Source: Rhizobiaceae bacterium (lineage in GTDB: Bacteria > Pseudomonadota > Alphaproteobacteria > Rhizobiales > Rhizobiaceae). Taken from it: DNA of 64,000 bases. The position numbers and the translations under genes are program-made. The notes beneath the pieces were generated by a model that was not told where the DNA came from, made no database searches, and saw nothing but the letters and a program-made list of their open reading frames with translations. How positions within the stretch are numbered: position 1 is the stretch's first letter; every line of letters starts with the position of its first letter. The stretch lies in assembly GCA_028279875.1 (NCBI GenBank), contig JANQMU010000132.1, forward strand, positions 62,001 to 126,000, in the 5' to 3' direction. Below are positions 52,107 through 60,569 of the stretch, piece after piece.

Positions 52107-53037
52107 CGGCCATCTCCTTCAGCCGGGCAAGGTCCCGGTCGTGATAGTGCTTGCGGTAGTGGCCGGCAATCTCCCGGGCCGTCGCATGCCAGACCTTGTC
52201 ATGGGACAGGATATAGTCGATCGCCTCGGCGAGCGGCTGATAACGGTGCGGATAGCCGATCATCCAGGGATGCAGCGGCAGGCACATCACCGTCCCGCTC
52301 TTTTCGCCCTCCTTGTAGAGCTGGTCGAACTGGTCCTTGATCATCCGGCAATATTGTCGCGGCGTGCCGGCGCCCGTATGCAGCGCCGTCCAGTCATTGA
52401 CCTGCAGCGAATAGGGCAGGCTGACCAGCGACCCCGTCCTGACGCGAACCGGCTGCGGCTGGTCGTCATGCAGCAGATCCAGCGTGTAGATCAGGCCCTC
52501 TTCGGCAAGAACGTGAAACGTTTCCGGCGTGTTGGTCAGCGCCGGCGACAGCCAGCCCGACAGCTCCTGTCCGCTGTGCCGCCTGATGGTCTCGCGCACG
52601 TCGCGCACCAGCGCCCGTTCCTGGTCCGGCGTCATGCCGTAATGATAGCGGGTATTGTAGACACCGTGGGAGAACAGTTCCCAGCCGCGATCCGCCATGG
52701 CCCGGCCGATGGCCGGGAAGTGGTCCAGCAGCGCCGCATTGAGAGATACGGATGCCCGCACGCCCAGCTCGTCGAACATCTCCGCCATGCGCCAGAAACC
52801 GACCCGGTTGCCGTAGTCGCGAATGCCGTAATGCAGGACGTCCGGCTCCGGCCGGAACCAGGATTGCCGGGCGACACTCCTTGCCGGTTTGAGTTCGTAG
52901 AATTCGACATTCGGCGCCACCCAGAACGCCACCCGCGCCCCGTCCGGCCAGTCGATGGGCGGCCGGTTCCTGTAGGGATTGAAGTAGTAGGCCTCGGGAT
53001 CGGGGCGCCGTTCGTCTTCGGGAACCGGCCAGACCAT
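52096..53037 (-). CDS. Polysaccharide deacetylase-fold hydrolase, copy 2
   Basis: This 313-residue paralogue of the next gene shares PDGARVAFWVAPNVEFYEL, DYGNRVGFWRMAEMFDELGV, ELFSHGVYNTRY and LPLHPWMIGYPHRYQPLAEAIDYIL. AGGAG precedes the ATG. Both copies probably assemble as a pair or act in successive steps on an N-containing ring. The substrate is unknown. Confidence 0.85.
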   Translation of the reverse strand: MVWPVPEDERRPDPEAYYFNPYRNRPPIDWPDGARVAFWVAPNVEFYELKPARSVARQSWFRPEPDVLHYGIRDYGNRVGFWRMAEMFDELGVRASVSLNAALLDHFPAIGRAMADRGWELFSHGVYNTRYHYGMTPDQERALVRDVRETIRRHSGQELSGWLSPALTNTPETFHVLAEEGLIYTLDLLHDDQPQPVRVRTGSLVSLPYSLQVNDWTALHTGAGTPRQYCRMIKDQFDQLYKEGEKSGTVMCLPLHPWMIGYPHRYQPLAEAIDYILSHDKVWHATAREIAGHYRKHYHDRDLARLKEMADER

Positions 53038-53060
53038 ATGTTACTCCTGTTGGCGTACGA

Positions 53061-53777
53061 TCATTGATTTCCATCCTTGAGCCGCGCTGCCGCCCGGCGC
53101 GCCGTTTCAAGCCGGGTCTTCTGGAAGCCAGCGGCGAAGGCCTGGATATTGTCGACCAGTTCGGCCGGCGCCGTCGCCGGCGAACCGGCTGAAAACAGCG
53201 GCTTCGGATCATATTCGATGGCCAACTGGATCTGCTCGGCGGCCTGCCGTCCGCGCATTTCAGCGATCAGGGCGAGCGCCCCGTCAATGCCGGCCGAAAC
53301 GCCGGCAGTGCTCAGGATATTGCCCGCGCGGACCACCCGCTCGGCGGACGGGACGGCGCCGAATTCCTCAAGGATCGGCAGTGACAGCCAGTGACAGGCG
53401 GCCTCCTTGCCCTCCAGGAGACCCGCGGCGCCGAGGACCAGCGATCCGGTGCACACCGACATAATCCATGTCGCCCCGGCGCTCTGTTCGCGAATGAAGG
53501 CCAGGACCTCCGCGTCTTCCATCAGCCCCTGCTGGCCAGGGCCGCCGGGCACGACAAGAACGTCGAATTGCCGACATTCGGCAAATCCAAGCGTCGGAAC
53601 GAGCGTGAAACCGGTATCCGATTTGACAGGCTCGGCAGTCTTCCACACCAGATCGACCTTTGCGTCCGAAAGCCGGCTGAACACCTCGTAAGGTCCGGTC
53701 AGATCGAGCTGAGTGATATTGGGAAATGTCAGCAGGCCGATCGTCAGAGGCGATGGTTCCGCTTTGGCATTCGTCAC
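53061..53777 (-). CDS. DJ-1/PfpI family protein, isonitrile hydratase-like
   Basis: This 238-residue protein has LTIGLLTFPNITQLDLTGPYEVFSRL, VLVVPGGPGQQGLME and the nucleophile elbow SVCTGSLVLGAAGLLEGKEAACHW with Cys109, very like Pseudomonas isonitrile hydratase InhA. The start GTG at 53777 has GAGGA 6 nt upstream. It leads the deacetylase-PrpD operon and has a GTATAC-type operator 77 bp upstream. It could also be another DJ-1-type hydrolase. Confidence 0.85.
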   Translation of the reverse strand: MTNAKAEPSPLTIGLLTFPNITQLDLTGPYEVFSRLSDAKVDLVWKTAEPVKSDTGFTLVPTLGFAECRQFDVLVVPGGPGQQGLMEDAEVLAFIREQSAGATWIMSVCTGSLVLGAAGLLEGKEAACHWLSLPILEEFGAVPSAERVVRAGNILSTAGVSAGIDGALALIAEMRGRQAAEQIQLAIEYDPKPLFSAGSPATAPAELVDNIQAFAAGFQKTRLETARRAAARLKDGNQ

Positions 53778-53853
53778 GGCACGTCCTCGCTGCATGGAAT
53801 CAACGTCAAGGGGGCGGTGCGTTGTCAGATACACCGGACGCCATCAGAAATCT

Positions 53854-53865
53854 ATCGTATACAAT
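53854..53865. promoter_or_regulatory. GTATAC-type operator (ATCGTATACAAT) of the InhA-like operon
   Basis: This is the exact reverse complement of the site at 41726. It is in the 392-bp divergent gap 53778-54169, which has no gene but holds a second, weaker copy nearer gntR. Confidence 0.7.
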
Positions 53866-54042
53866 AGAGAAGATGTCAAGCAAACTGCCGGACGGTGATT
53901 TCAGTCATGAACCCGCACTGATCCGATTCCGGTGACAGGAAAAAATCCACTATTTGTGGGAATAACCGGCGAATTTCGTGCGCATTGCCGCATGAAATCC
54001 AAAGAAATGTCGGCAAGACACGCCTCAATTGAATTTTGATAC

Positions 54043-54054
54043 ATTGAATACGAT
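54043..54054. promoter_or_regulatory. Near-match operator (ATTGAATACGAT) upstream of gntR
   Basis: It differs from ATTGTATACGAT at one position and lies 116 bp upstream of the GntR start, suggesting weak autoregulation. Confidence 0.5.
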
Positions 54055-54169
54055 CAGGCGTTATGGTAGCGTCCCTGATGAACGGACCGCGAGGCAGGAC
54101 GAGGCCGGAAATGAACGATAAGCGTCACCCGATAATCGTCATTCCGGCCCGTCAAAGGGAGGCAACGCC

Positions 54170-54838
54170 ATGACGACTTCATCGGAACGCGCCTATGAAT
54201 TCATCAAGCGGTGCATCCTCGACGGCAAATTCGCCAGCGGCGAGCGCCTTCCGGAGGATCGAATCGCATCCGAACTCGGCGTTTCGCGAACCCCGATCCG
54301 CGATGCCCTGCGCATGCTGCAGGCCGAGGGGCTGGTGACCAATGCGCCGAATTCGGGCGCCCGCGTCGCCGCCTGGAGCGAGGACGAACTGTCCGAGATC
54401 TCGCAATTGCGCGTCATGCTGGAGGGCTATGCGGCGGAGCTGGCAGCGGTCAAGATCGGCGCGGACACGCTCAATGAACTGGCAGGGCTCTGCGCCGAGA
54501 TGGAGGAAGGTGTCAGAAGCGGCACCACCGAAGGTCTCAGCCTGATGAGCGAAGCCAATCTGGCCTTTCACCGGAAAATCGTGCTGGCCGCCGGCAACAG
54601 CCGGCTTCTGCACGCGCTTGAGCCGTTATGGCATTTTCCCGTCGTGATCCGCAAATTCGCCATGTTCACGCCGGAGCGGCTGGAACGAAGCCTGTCCCAT
54701 CATCGCGAAATCGTCGAGGCGCTGCGCGAAAGGGATGCCGGCTGGGCCGGTTCCATCATGCGCACGCATATTCAGTCGGCGCGGGCTCTCGACACGACGC
54801 TGGCCAAGAGCGCGGACGCGCAGGCAAATGTTGCATGA
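54170..54838 (+). CDS. GntR-family regulator (FCD type) of the GTATAC regulon
   Basis: This 222-residue protein has a winged helix (AYEFIKRCILDGKFASGERLPEDRIASELGVSRTPIRDALRMLQAEGLV) and an FCD domain with the metal/carboxylate-type helices (ISQLRVMLEGYAAELAA, FHRKIVLAAGNSRLLHALEPLW, SHHREIVEALRERDAGWAGSIMRTHI). FadR-subfamily members bind TnGTnnnACnA, which the GTATAC sites match. It is upstream of a TRAP operon in the same direction. Confidence 0.92.
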   Translation: MTTSSERAYEFIKRCILDGKFASGERLPEDRIASELGVSRTPIRDALRMLQAEGLVTNAPNSGARVAAWSEDELSEISQLRVMLEGYAAELAAVKIGADTLNELAGLCAEMEEGVRSGTTEGLSLMSEANLAFHRKIVLAAGNSRLLHALEPLWHFPVVIRKFAMFTPERLERSLSHHREIVEALRERDAGWAGSIMRTHIQSARALDTTLAKSADAQANVA

Positions 54839-54968
54839 AAGCCGAAACGTTCCGGAGGAATGCAGAACACGTCTGTGACATCAGGCGTTCCCGAAAAGAA
54901 AAACCCCGCGGGGCGCAGTGCCCTGCAACCCGCCAAGCGGACATGAATCTGTATCGAAGGAGGACATC

Positions 54969-56009
54969 ATGAAGACCATATCCCGAGTAAGATCAACCAG
55001 CAGCCTGAACCGAAGGCAGGTCCTTGGCGGTACGGCCGCCGCTGCCGCAGCGCTGGCGATGCCGTCCATCGTCCGCGCCGCCGGGCGCAAGAGCTGGGAC
55101 CGGCCGATTATCGCCGGCCTCAATGGCCGCGAGGGCGACCCGACGGACATTTCCATCCGCCGCATCCCGGAAATCCTGGCAGAGGAATATGATGTCGATA
55201 TCAAGATCGAGATCTACCCGTCCTCACAGCTTGCCTCGGATCTCGGCCAGCTCGAGGCCGTGCAGAACGGCATCTTCGACATCGCCAGCAACGCGACGGC
55301 GGCCTTCAACGGCTTTACCGACGCCTTCAAATTCATGGACCTGCCGTTCCTGTTCCCGACCTGGGACGAAGCGCTGACATTCGTCCAGTCGGACATCATG
55401 CAACAGCGCTTCGCCAAGGCCGAAGAGGACATGCCGCTGAAAATGCTGCCGATCGTCGGGGCCGGCGGCTATCGCCTGCTGACCAACAAATTGCGGCTGG
55501 TCAAAAGCCCGGCCGATTTCAAGGGCATCAAGGTCCGCTCCTCATTCGGCGGATCGGTCATCGACATCAACACGCTGAAAGCCTGGGGCGGCCTGCCAAC
55601 GCCGATGCCCTGGGGCGAAAGCTATACATCGATCCAGCAGGGCATTCTCGACGGCATGTTCGTTCAGCCGATCTGGACATTCATTGCCGGCTTTGCCGAA
55701 ATCCTCAGTTTCGGCGTGCGCGTGCCGTCCAACTGGGTCGGCCAGTTGCAGGTGATCAACGCCGACACCTGGGCCGAGATGCCAGACGACATCAAGGACC
55801 CCTTCATGAAGGCCGCGCAGAAGGCCGCGGACGAGGGCAACGCCCTCGATCAAAGCCTCGAACAGGGCTTCATCGACAAACTCGCCGACGCCAACATGCA
55901 GATCCACACGCCGGACGAAGCGGAAATGGCGCAGTGGCGGGACCTGGCGCTCGCCACCTGGGACGCATCGGAAATCGATCCCAAACTGCTTGCAGACCTG
56001 CGCCAGTAA
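54969..56009 (+). CDS. dctP: TRAP transporter solute-binding protein, DctP family, with Tat leader
   Basis: This 346-residue protein has a twin-arginine leader (SLNRRQVLGGTAAAAAALAMPSIVRA), so it is exported folded. The DctP region IYPSSQLASDLGQLEAVQNGIFDIASNATAAFNGF and the ligand region SYTSIQQGILDGMFVQPIW are clear. AGGAGG precedes the ATG at 54969. It is first in dctP-dctQ-dctM, 130 bp after gntR; that gap shows no obvious operator. Confidence 0.93.
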   Translation: MKTISRVRSTSSLNRRQVLGGTAAAAAALAMPSIVRAAGRKSWDRPIIAGLNGREGDPTDISIRRIPEILAEEYDVDIKIEIYPSSQLASDLGQLEAVQNGIFDIASNATAAFNGFTDAFKFMDLPFLFPTWDEALTFVQSDIMQQRFAKAEEDMPLKMLPIVGAGGYRLLTNKLRLVKSPADFKGIKVRSSFGGSVIDINTLKAWGGLPTPMPWGESYTSIQQGILDGMFVQPIWTFIAGFAEILSFGVRVPSNWVGQLQVINADTWAEMPDDIKDPFMKAAQKAADEGNALDQSLEQGFIDKLADANMQIHTPDEAEMAQWRDLALATWDASEIDPKLLADLRQ

Positions 56010-56027
56010 CGCGCAATATGGGCCACG

Positions 56028-56546
56028 ATGAATGCGTTGGACAGGATTGTCGGCTGGACGGAGAAGGCGGTCACCGCCGTCTCCGTCCTTGCCTTGATGG
56101 TGATCACGCTGGTCATGGCGGCCCAGGTGATCTGGCGCTATGTTCTGGCCGATCCGCTGCTGTGGTCTGAATTCGTCGCCGTCTATGCGCTGGTCTGGGT
56201 GGTGTTTCTCGGCGCCGGCATGCTCGGCCGGCGGGATGACCATATCTCCATCCGCAGCTTCGTCGACCTTCTGCCGCCGGGTGCACAGGCCGTCTTTGCC
56301 GCACTGTCCAGGCTGGCAGTCCTGATCTTTGCCGGCATGGTCGTCGTCCTGGCGACCAACTGGCTGCTTTTCGGGCGGCATCCGATATCCCCGTCGCTCG
56401 GGTTTTCCACAATCTGGGTCAAGCTGGCCCTGCCGGTCGGCATGGTCGTGCTGATGTTGTTCGCCGGGCGAGACTTTCTCAAGGACATCCTGCAGATGCT
56501 CCGCGGCAGCGCTCCGGACACAGATACCGACACGGGCAGCCAATAG
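56028..56546 (+). CDS. dctQ: TRAP transporter small permease, DctQ family
   Basis: This 172-residue protein has four membrane segments and the DctQ form VIWRYVLADPLLWSEFVAVYALVWVVFLGAGMLGRRDDHISI. It follows dctP by 18 bp without a hairpin, unlike the other transporters here, and pairs with dctM 4 bp later. Confidence 0.92.
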   Translation: MNALDRIVGWTEKAVTAVSVLALMVITLVMAAQVIWRYVLADPLLWSEFVAVYALVWVVFLGAGMLGRRDDHISIRSFVDLLPPGAQAVFAALSRLAVLIFAGMVVVLATNWLLFGRHPISPSLGFSTIWVKLALPVGMVVLMLFAGRDFLKDILQMLRGSAPDTDTDTGSQ

Positions 56547-56550
56547 CCGG

Positions 56551-57846
56551 ATGGAAACCGTCGCGCTCTATCTGCTCCTGCCTTTCGTCCTGATGCTGCT
56601 GGCCAACATTCCGGTCGCCGTCACGCTCGGCCTGTCCTCGGCCATCTTCCTGCTGTTCTCCGGCACGCGCATTCCGCCGGTGCTGCTGGTTTCCGAAATG
56701 TATGATTCGGTCGCCAAATTCGTCCTGCTGGCCCTGCCGATGTTCGTCCTGACCGGCGAACTGCTCAACCGGCTTGACCTCACCCAGCGGCTGATTGCCT
56801 TCGCCCAGCTTCTGGTCGGCTGGATCCGCGGCGGCCTGGCCCATGTCAACATCCTGGCCAGCATGCTGTTTGCCGGTATTTCCGGATCGATCTTCGGCGA
56901 TCTCGCATCGATCGGCACGATCATGATCCCGTCAATGGTCCGGGAGCGCTTTCCGGCGAACTTCTCTGCCGCCGTGACCGCTTCCAGCGCCCTGATCGGC
57001 GCCATCATCCCGCCGAGTACGATCATGATCATTATCGGCGCCCATCTCGGCATTTCCATCGGCGGGCTGTTCGCCGCCGGCATCCTGCCCGGAATCATGG
57101 TCGGCCTCGCCCTGATGATCGTCGCCTATATCAGCAGCCGCAGGCATGGCTACGGCGAATTGCATATCCCGTCCGGTCCGTCTCAGGTCGTCAGGACGAC
57201 GCTGCGCGCCCTGCCTGTCATGACCATCCCGGTGTTCCTGATCGGCGGCATCGTCTTCGGCGCCTATACGCCGACCGAAGCGGGCGTCGCCGCCGTCATC
57301 TACAGCCTTGTTCTCGGGCTGGTGTACCGCAAGCTCGATTATCCGCTGATCCGTGACGCGCTGATCAGCACTGTCCGGGTCACGGCGTCGGCACTGTTCA
57401 TCGTCTCGACCGCCTTCGTCTTCTCGCGGATTCTCACCTTCAACCGCGTCCCGCAGGCGCTGATGGATCTGCTGCTGGCGATCTCCGACGAGCCTTTCGT
57501 GATCATCCTGATCATGACGCTGCTGCTGCTGATCGTCGGCACTTTCATGGATGCGTTGGCCAACATGATCATTCTCGGACCGCTGCTGATGCCGCTGATG
57601 GTCGACAATCTCGGCATGCATCCGCTGCAATTCGGCATCTGGCTGATGGTCGGGCTGCTGCTCGGCCTGCTGACGCCGCCGCTCGGCCTGTGCCTCTACA
57701 TGGTCTCGCCCATTGCCCGCGTGTCGCTGATCAGCGTCACCCGCGCCATCCTGCCGTTCCTGCTCGCCGAAATCGCTGTTCTGCTGCTGATCGCCTTCGT
57801 CCCGCAGATCACCACCCAGATACCGAAGCTGGTCGGGCTGGGATAG
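56551..57846 (+). CDS. dctM: TRAP transporter large permease, DctM family
   Basis: This 431-residue protein has about 12 segments, with GLTPPLGLCLYMVSPIARVS at the end and GAYTPTEAGVAAVIYSLVLGLVYRKL in the middle. It is the main permease. It is convergent with the YrdC-like gene, 5 bp apart. Confidence 0.93.
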   Translation: METVALYLLLPFVLMLLANIPVAVTLGLSSAIFLLFSGTRIPPVLLVSEMYDSVAKFVLLALPMFVLTGELLNRLDLTQRLIAFAQLLVGWIRGGLAHVNILASMLFAGISGSIFGDLASIGTIMIPSMVRERFPANFSAAVTASSALIGAIIPPSTIMIIIGAHLGISIGGLFAAGILPGIMVGLALMIVAYISSRRHGYGELHIPSGPSQVVRTTLRALPVMTIPVFLIGGIVFGAYTPTEAGVAAVIYSLVLGLVYRKLDYPLIRDALISTVRVTASALFIVSTAFVFSRILTFNRVPQALMDLLLAISDEPFVIILIMTLLLLIVGTFMDALANMIILGPLLMPLMVDNLGMHPLQFGIWLMVGLLLGLLTPPLGLCLYMVSPIARVSLISVTRAILPFLLAEIAVLLLIAFVPQITTQIPKLVGLG

Positions 57847-57851
57847 AGCCT

Positions 57852-58553
57852 TCAGCTCGGGATGGTCGCCGTGCCGATGGCTTTCAGATCGATATCGAAT
57901 TCGTCCAGCAGGATCGCGCAGATCTCTTCATAGAGGCAGCCGACGCGAAACGTCTTGAAGCTGACGAGATCGATGATCGTGCTACCGCGCCCCTTATCAT
58001 TGTGGTAGCGGGTCAGGCCATAGTCGATGCACAGATCGGCGGCGTCGCGAACCTCCGCTTCGACATGCTCCAGCCGGAACTTGCTGCCGGTCAGCGAGCG
58101 GTTTGCCGAGGAACCGACCACCGGCATGCCGCGGGCCCGTGCGCCTGCAGCAATGGCATTGTGCAGCGGCCCGGCATTGAGCAGCATATCGAGCGTTCCG
58201 TTGAGACTGGCGCTTTGCAGCACGAAATCAGGCACCGCGCCGACGAAATCATGGTCGGAACGGAACGGGGCGACAATCGACAAAGGCAGATTGTGTTTGC
58301 CGATCACCGCCTGCACCACCTGCCGCGACCGCGCGGGAGCGTCGATTACCTCGCCGAACAGGTCCCAATTGCCGAACCAGCCACAGGGCTTGCCGAAACT
58401 GCGTTGCTTGGCCGCATAGATCCGTTTGACCGCCTCTTCCGTGTGGCCGACGATGGCATAGCCGACCGTCGCCGGAAAGATCGCGACACCGCCTTCGGCA
58501 ACGGTATCGAGAACCCGTTTCGCATCACGTTCGATATCGCCCGTCTGGCCCAT
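57852..58553 (-). CDS. Divergent Sua5/YrdC-fold protein, copy 1
   Basis: This 233-residue protein has the Sua5/YciO/YrdC fold features AVKRIYAAKQR (K49-Q50-R51) and VGSSANRSLTGSKF (SSAN 148-151). The usual nucleotide-side PTET-YGLG segment is changed to FPATVGYAIVG. True TsaC/Sua5 makes threonylcarbamoyl-AMP for tRNA t6A. A TsaC role is unlikely here, as it sits fourth in an OYE-CoA transferase operon with a paralogue. It probably performs a carbamoyl- or acyl-adenylate-like reaction, or binds a nucleotide ligand; the function is unknown. Confidence 0.82.
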   Translation of the reverse strand: MGQTGDIERDAKRVLDTVAEGGVAIFPATVGYAIVGHTEEAVKRIYAAKQRSFGKPCGWFGNWDLFGEVIDAPARSRQVVQAVIGKHNLPLSIVAPFRSDHDFVGAVPDFVLQSASLNGTLDMLLNAGPLHNAIAAGARARGMPVVGSSANRSLTGSKFRLEHVEAEVRDAADLCIDYGLTRYHNDKGRGSTIIDLVSFKTFRVGCLYEEICAILLDEFDIDLKAIGTATIPS

Positions 58554-58557
58554 GTGA

Positions 58558-59793
58558 TCAGATGACCCCTTCGTCGGTCAGCGCATCCAGTTCAGCGTCC
58601 GTGCAGCCGAGCAGACCGCCATAGATCTCACGGTTGTGTTCGCCCGGCGTCTCCGGGCCCAGCCAGGCAATATCGCCGCCATCCTCCGAGAAGATGGGTG
58701 TGATACCAGGCACTTTCAGCGCCCCGAAGGTTTCGCTTTCAACCGTCCGGACCATGCCGCGTGCCTTGAAATGCGGATCGTCGGCAATGTCGGCAATCGT
58801 ATAGATCGGCCCGACGACGACGTCGTGGGCGCCGAGGATTTCGTCGATTTCCTGCGCCGTGTGCCGCTTCGTCCAGACCGCGATCAGCGCGTCGAGCTCA
58901 CCGGCATTGTGTCCGCGGGCAAGATGCGTCGCATAGCGTTCGTCATCGGCCAGTTCCGGCTGCCCCATCGCCGTGCACAGCCGGCGGAACATCGGGTCGA
59001 AATTGGCGGCGATAATGACCCATTTGTCATCCTTCGTCGGAAACAGGTTGGACGGCGACACATTGGCAAGTCCGGTGCCGCTGGCGTCACGGACGACGCC
59101 GGTCTTGTCATATTCCGAAAGCGTGCCCTCCATCAGGGCAAAACAGCTTTCCAGGATCGAGGCGTCCACCACCTGGCCCTTGCCGCCGCCCAGCGCGTCG
59201 CGCTGGTAGAGCGCCATCATCAGCCCCTGCACGGCGAACATGCCCGTCAGCGTGTCGCCAAGCGAGATATGCATGCGCGGCGGCGCTTCGCCTGGAAACC
59301 CGTTGATGTGGCGCAAGCCCCCCATCGCCTCGCCGACACTGGCAAAGCCCGGCCGCGGCGCGTAGGGTCCGGTCTGGCCGAAGCCGGAGACTCGGACAAT
59401 GATCAGCCGCGGATTGACCGTCAGCAATTCATCCGGGCCAAGTCCCCATTTCTCCAGCGTGCCGGGCTTGAAATTCTCGATTAGCCCGTCAGCGCCCGCC
59501 AGCAGGCGCAACACGAGGTCGCGCCCCTTCTCTGTGCGGAGATTGGCCGTGACGGATTTCTTGTTGCGGGCGAGCGTCGGCCACCACAGGCTTTTGTCCT
59601 TGTAGCGGTGATGGCCCCAATTGCGCATCGGATCGCCGGTCACCGGCGGCTCCACCTTGATCACCTCGGCGCCGAACTCGGCCATGCGCGCGCCGGTGAA
59701 CGGTCCGGCCAGCAATTGCCCCATCTCGATGATGCGCAGTCCGGCCAGCGGCCCCTTCAAGCGGGGATCCCGGTCGTCAGGATCTAGAGGCAT
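58558..59793 (-). CDS. Class III CoA transferase (CaiB/BaiF family)
   Basis: This 411-residue protein has LAGLRIIEMGQLLAGPFTGARMAEFGAEVIKVEPP, NLRTEKGRDLVLRLLAGADGLIENFKPGTLEKWGL and GFASVGEAMGGLRHINGFP. The start at 59793 has AAGGAG upstream; an upstream in-frame start would add 10 residues. Residues of the second half (AANFDPMFRRLCTAMGQPELADD) match succinate-HMG-CoA/formyl-CoA transferase relatives. It lies between the two YrdC-like genes. Confidence 0.92.
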   Translation of the reverse strand: MPLDPDDRDPRLKGPLAGLRIIEMGQLLAGPFTGARMAEFGAEVIKVEPPVTGDPMRNWGHHRYKDKSLWWPTLARNKKSVTANLRTEKGRDLVLRLLAGADGLIENFKPGTLEKWGLGPDELLTVNPRLIIVRVSGFGQTGPYAPRPGFASVGEAMGGLRHINGFPGEAPPRMHISLGDTLTGMFAVQGLMMALYQRDALGGGKGQVVDASILESCFALMEGTLSEYDKTGVVRDASGTGLANVSPSNLFPTKDDKWVIIAANFDPMFRRLCTAMGQPELADDERYATHLARGHNAGELDALIAVWTKRHTAQEIDEILGAHDVVVGPIYTIADIADDPHFKARGMVRTVESETFGALKVPGITPIFSEDGGDIAWLGPETPGEHNREIYGGLLGCTDAELDALTDEGVI

Positions 59794-59832
59794 CTCCGGC
59801 TCCTTAATTTGTCCAACCCGCACGCCATGACG

Positions 59833-60552
59833 CTAACCACCGCTAGCCATCGCGACGATGTCCGCGATACGGCCGGCCGGCGGCGGCGGCAGGGCGACCC
59901 CGAAATTGCGCGCCAGGATATCGGCGATCAGTTCGAAACAGGCGCCATAGCGAACGACTTCAAACGTCTCCAGATCGAGCAGGGTCGAGGAGGACTGATA
60001 CATGTGATAGGTGCGCAGACCGTGGTCGATGACGATATCGGCAATATCGATGATTTCCGGCTCGATATCCTCGACCCGGAATTTGGTTCCCGACAGCGAC
60101 ACATTGGCCGACGAGCCGAAAAGCGGATGCTGGGCCTCGCGGCTCAGCCGGCAAATCTCGGCGTGGAACGGTCCCGCATTGAGCAGCATCAGCACCGTGC
60201 CGGATTTGCTCGAACGCTCAAGCGCATCCTCGGTCATGGCACTGAACATCGGATGATCCGTGCGCGCCGTCGCGATGGCACCGAGCGGCAGGTCGAAATC
60301 CTCGACAATGGCCCGCACCACATCGCGTCCCCTGTCGCCGACGACATGGATATCGCGATGCATCTCCATATCGCCAAGCATCGCATTGAGCTTGGACGGC
60401 GCTCTCTGCTTGGTATCGAAGATCTTCTTGAGCGCCGCCGGCGAGCCGCCGATCGCCGAATAGCCGACGCTCATCGGCAGAATGGCAACGCCGCCATCAT
60501 GCAGAACCTTGAACGCCCGTTGCGCATCATTCGCGATATTATCCCGACCCAT
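59833..60552 (-). CDS. Divergent Sua5/YrdC-fold protein, copy 2
   Basis: This 239-residue paralogue of the gene at 57852 has KQR at 48-50 and FGSSANVSLSGTKF (SSAN 147-150), but ILPMSVGYSAIGG in place of PTET-YGLG. The start MGRDNIAND at 60552 has AAGGA upstream; a longer in-frame start adds 5 residues. Both copies share LNAGP(L/F)H and the C-terminal (S/G)STLLDL-like strand. It follows the OYE gene by 17 bp, so it is the second gene of the four-gene operon. Confidence 0.82.
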   Translation of the reverse strand: MGRDNIANDAQRAFKVLHDGGVAILPMSVGYSAIGGSPAALKKIFDTKQRAPSKLNAMLGDMEMHRDIHVVGDRGRDVVRAIVEDFDLPLGAIATARTDHPMFSAMTEDALERSSKSGTVLMLLNAGPFHAEICRLSREAQHPLFGSSANVSLSGTKFRVEDIEPEIIDIADIVIDHGLRTYHMYQSSSTLLDLETFEVVRYGACFELIADILARNFGVALPPPPAGRIADIVAMASGG

Positions 60553-60569
60553 ACGGTTTCCTTTCACCT

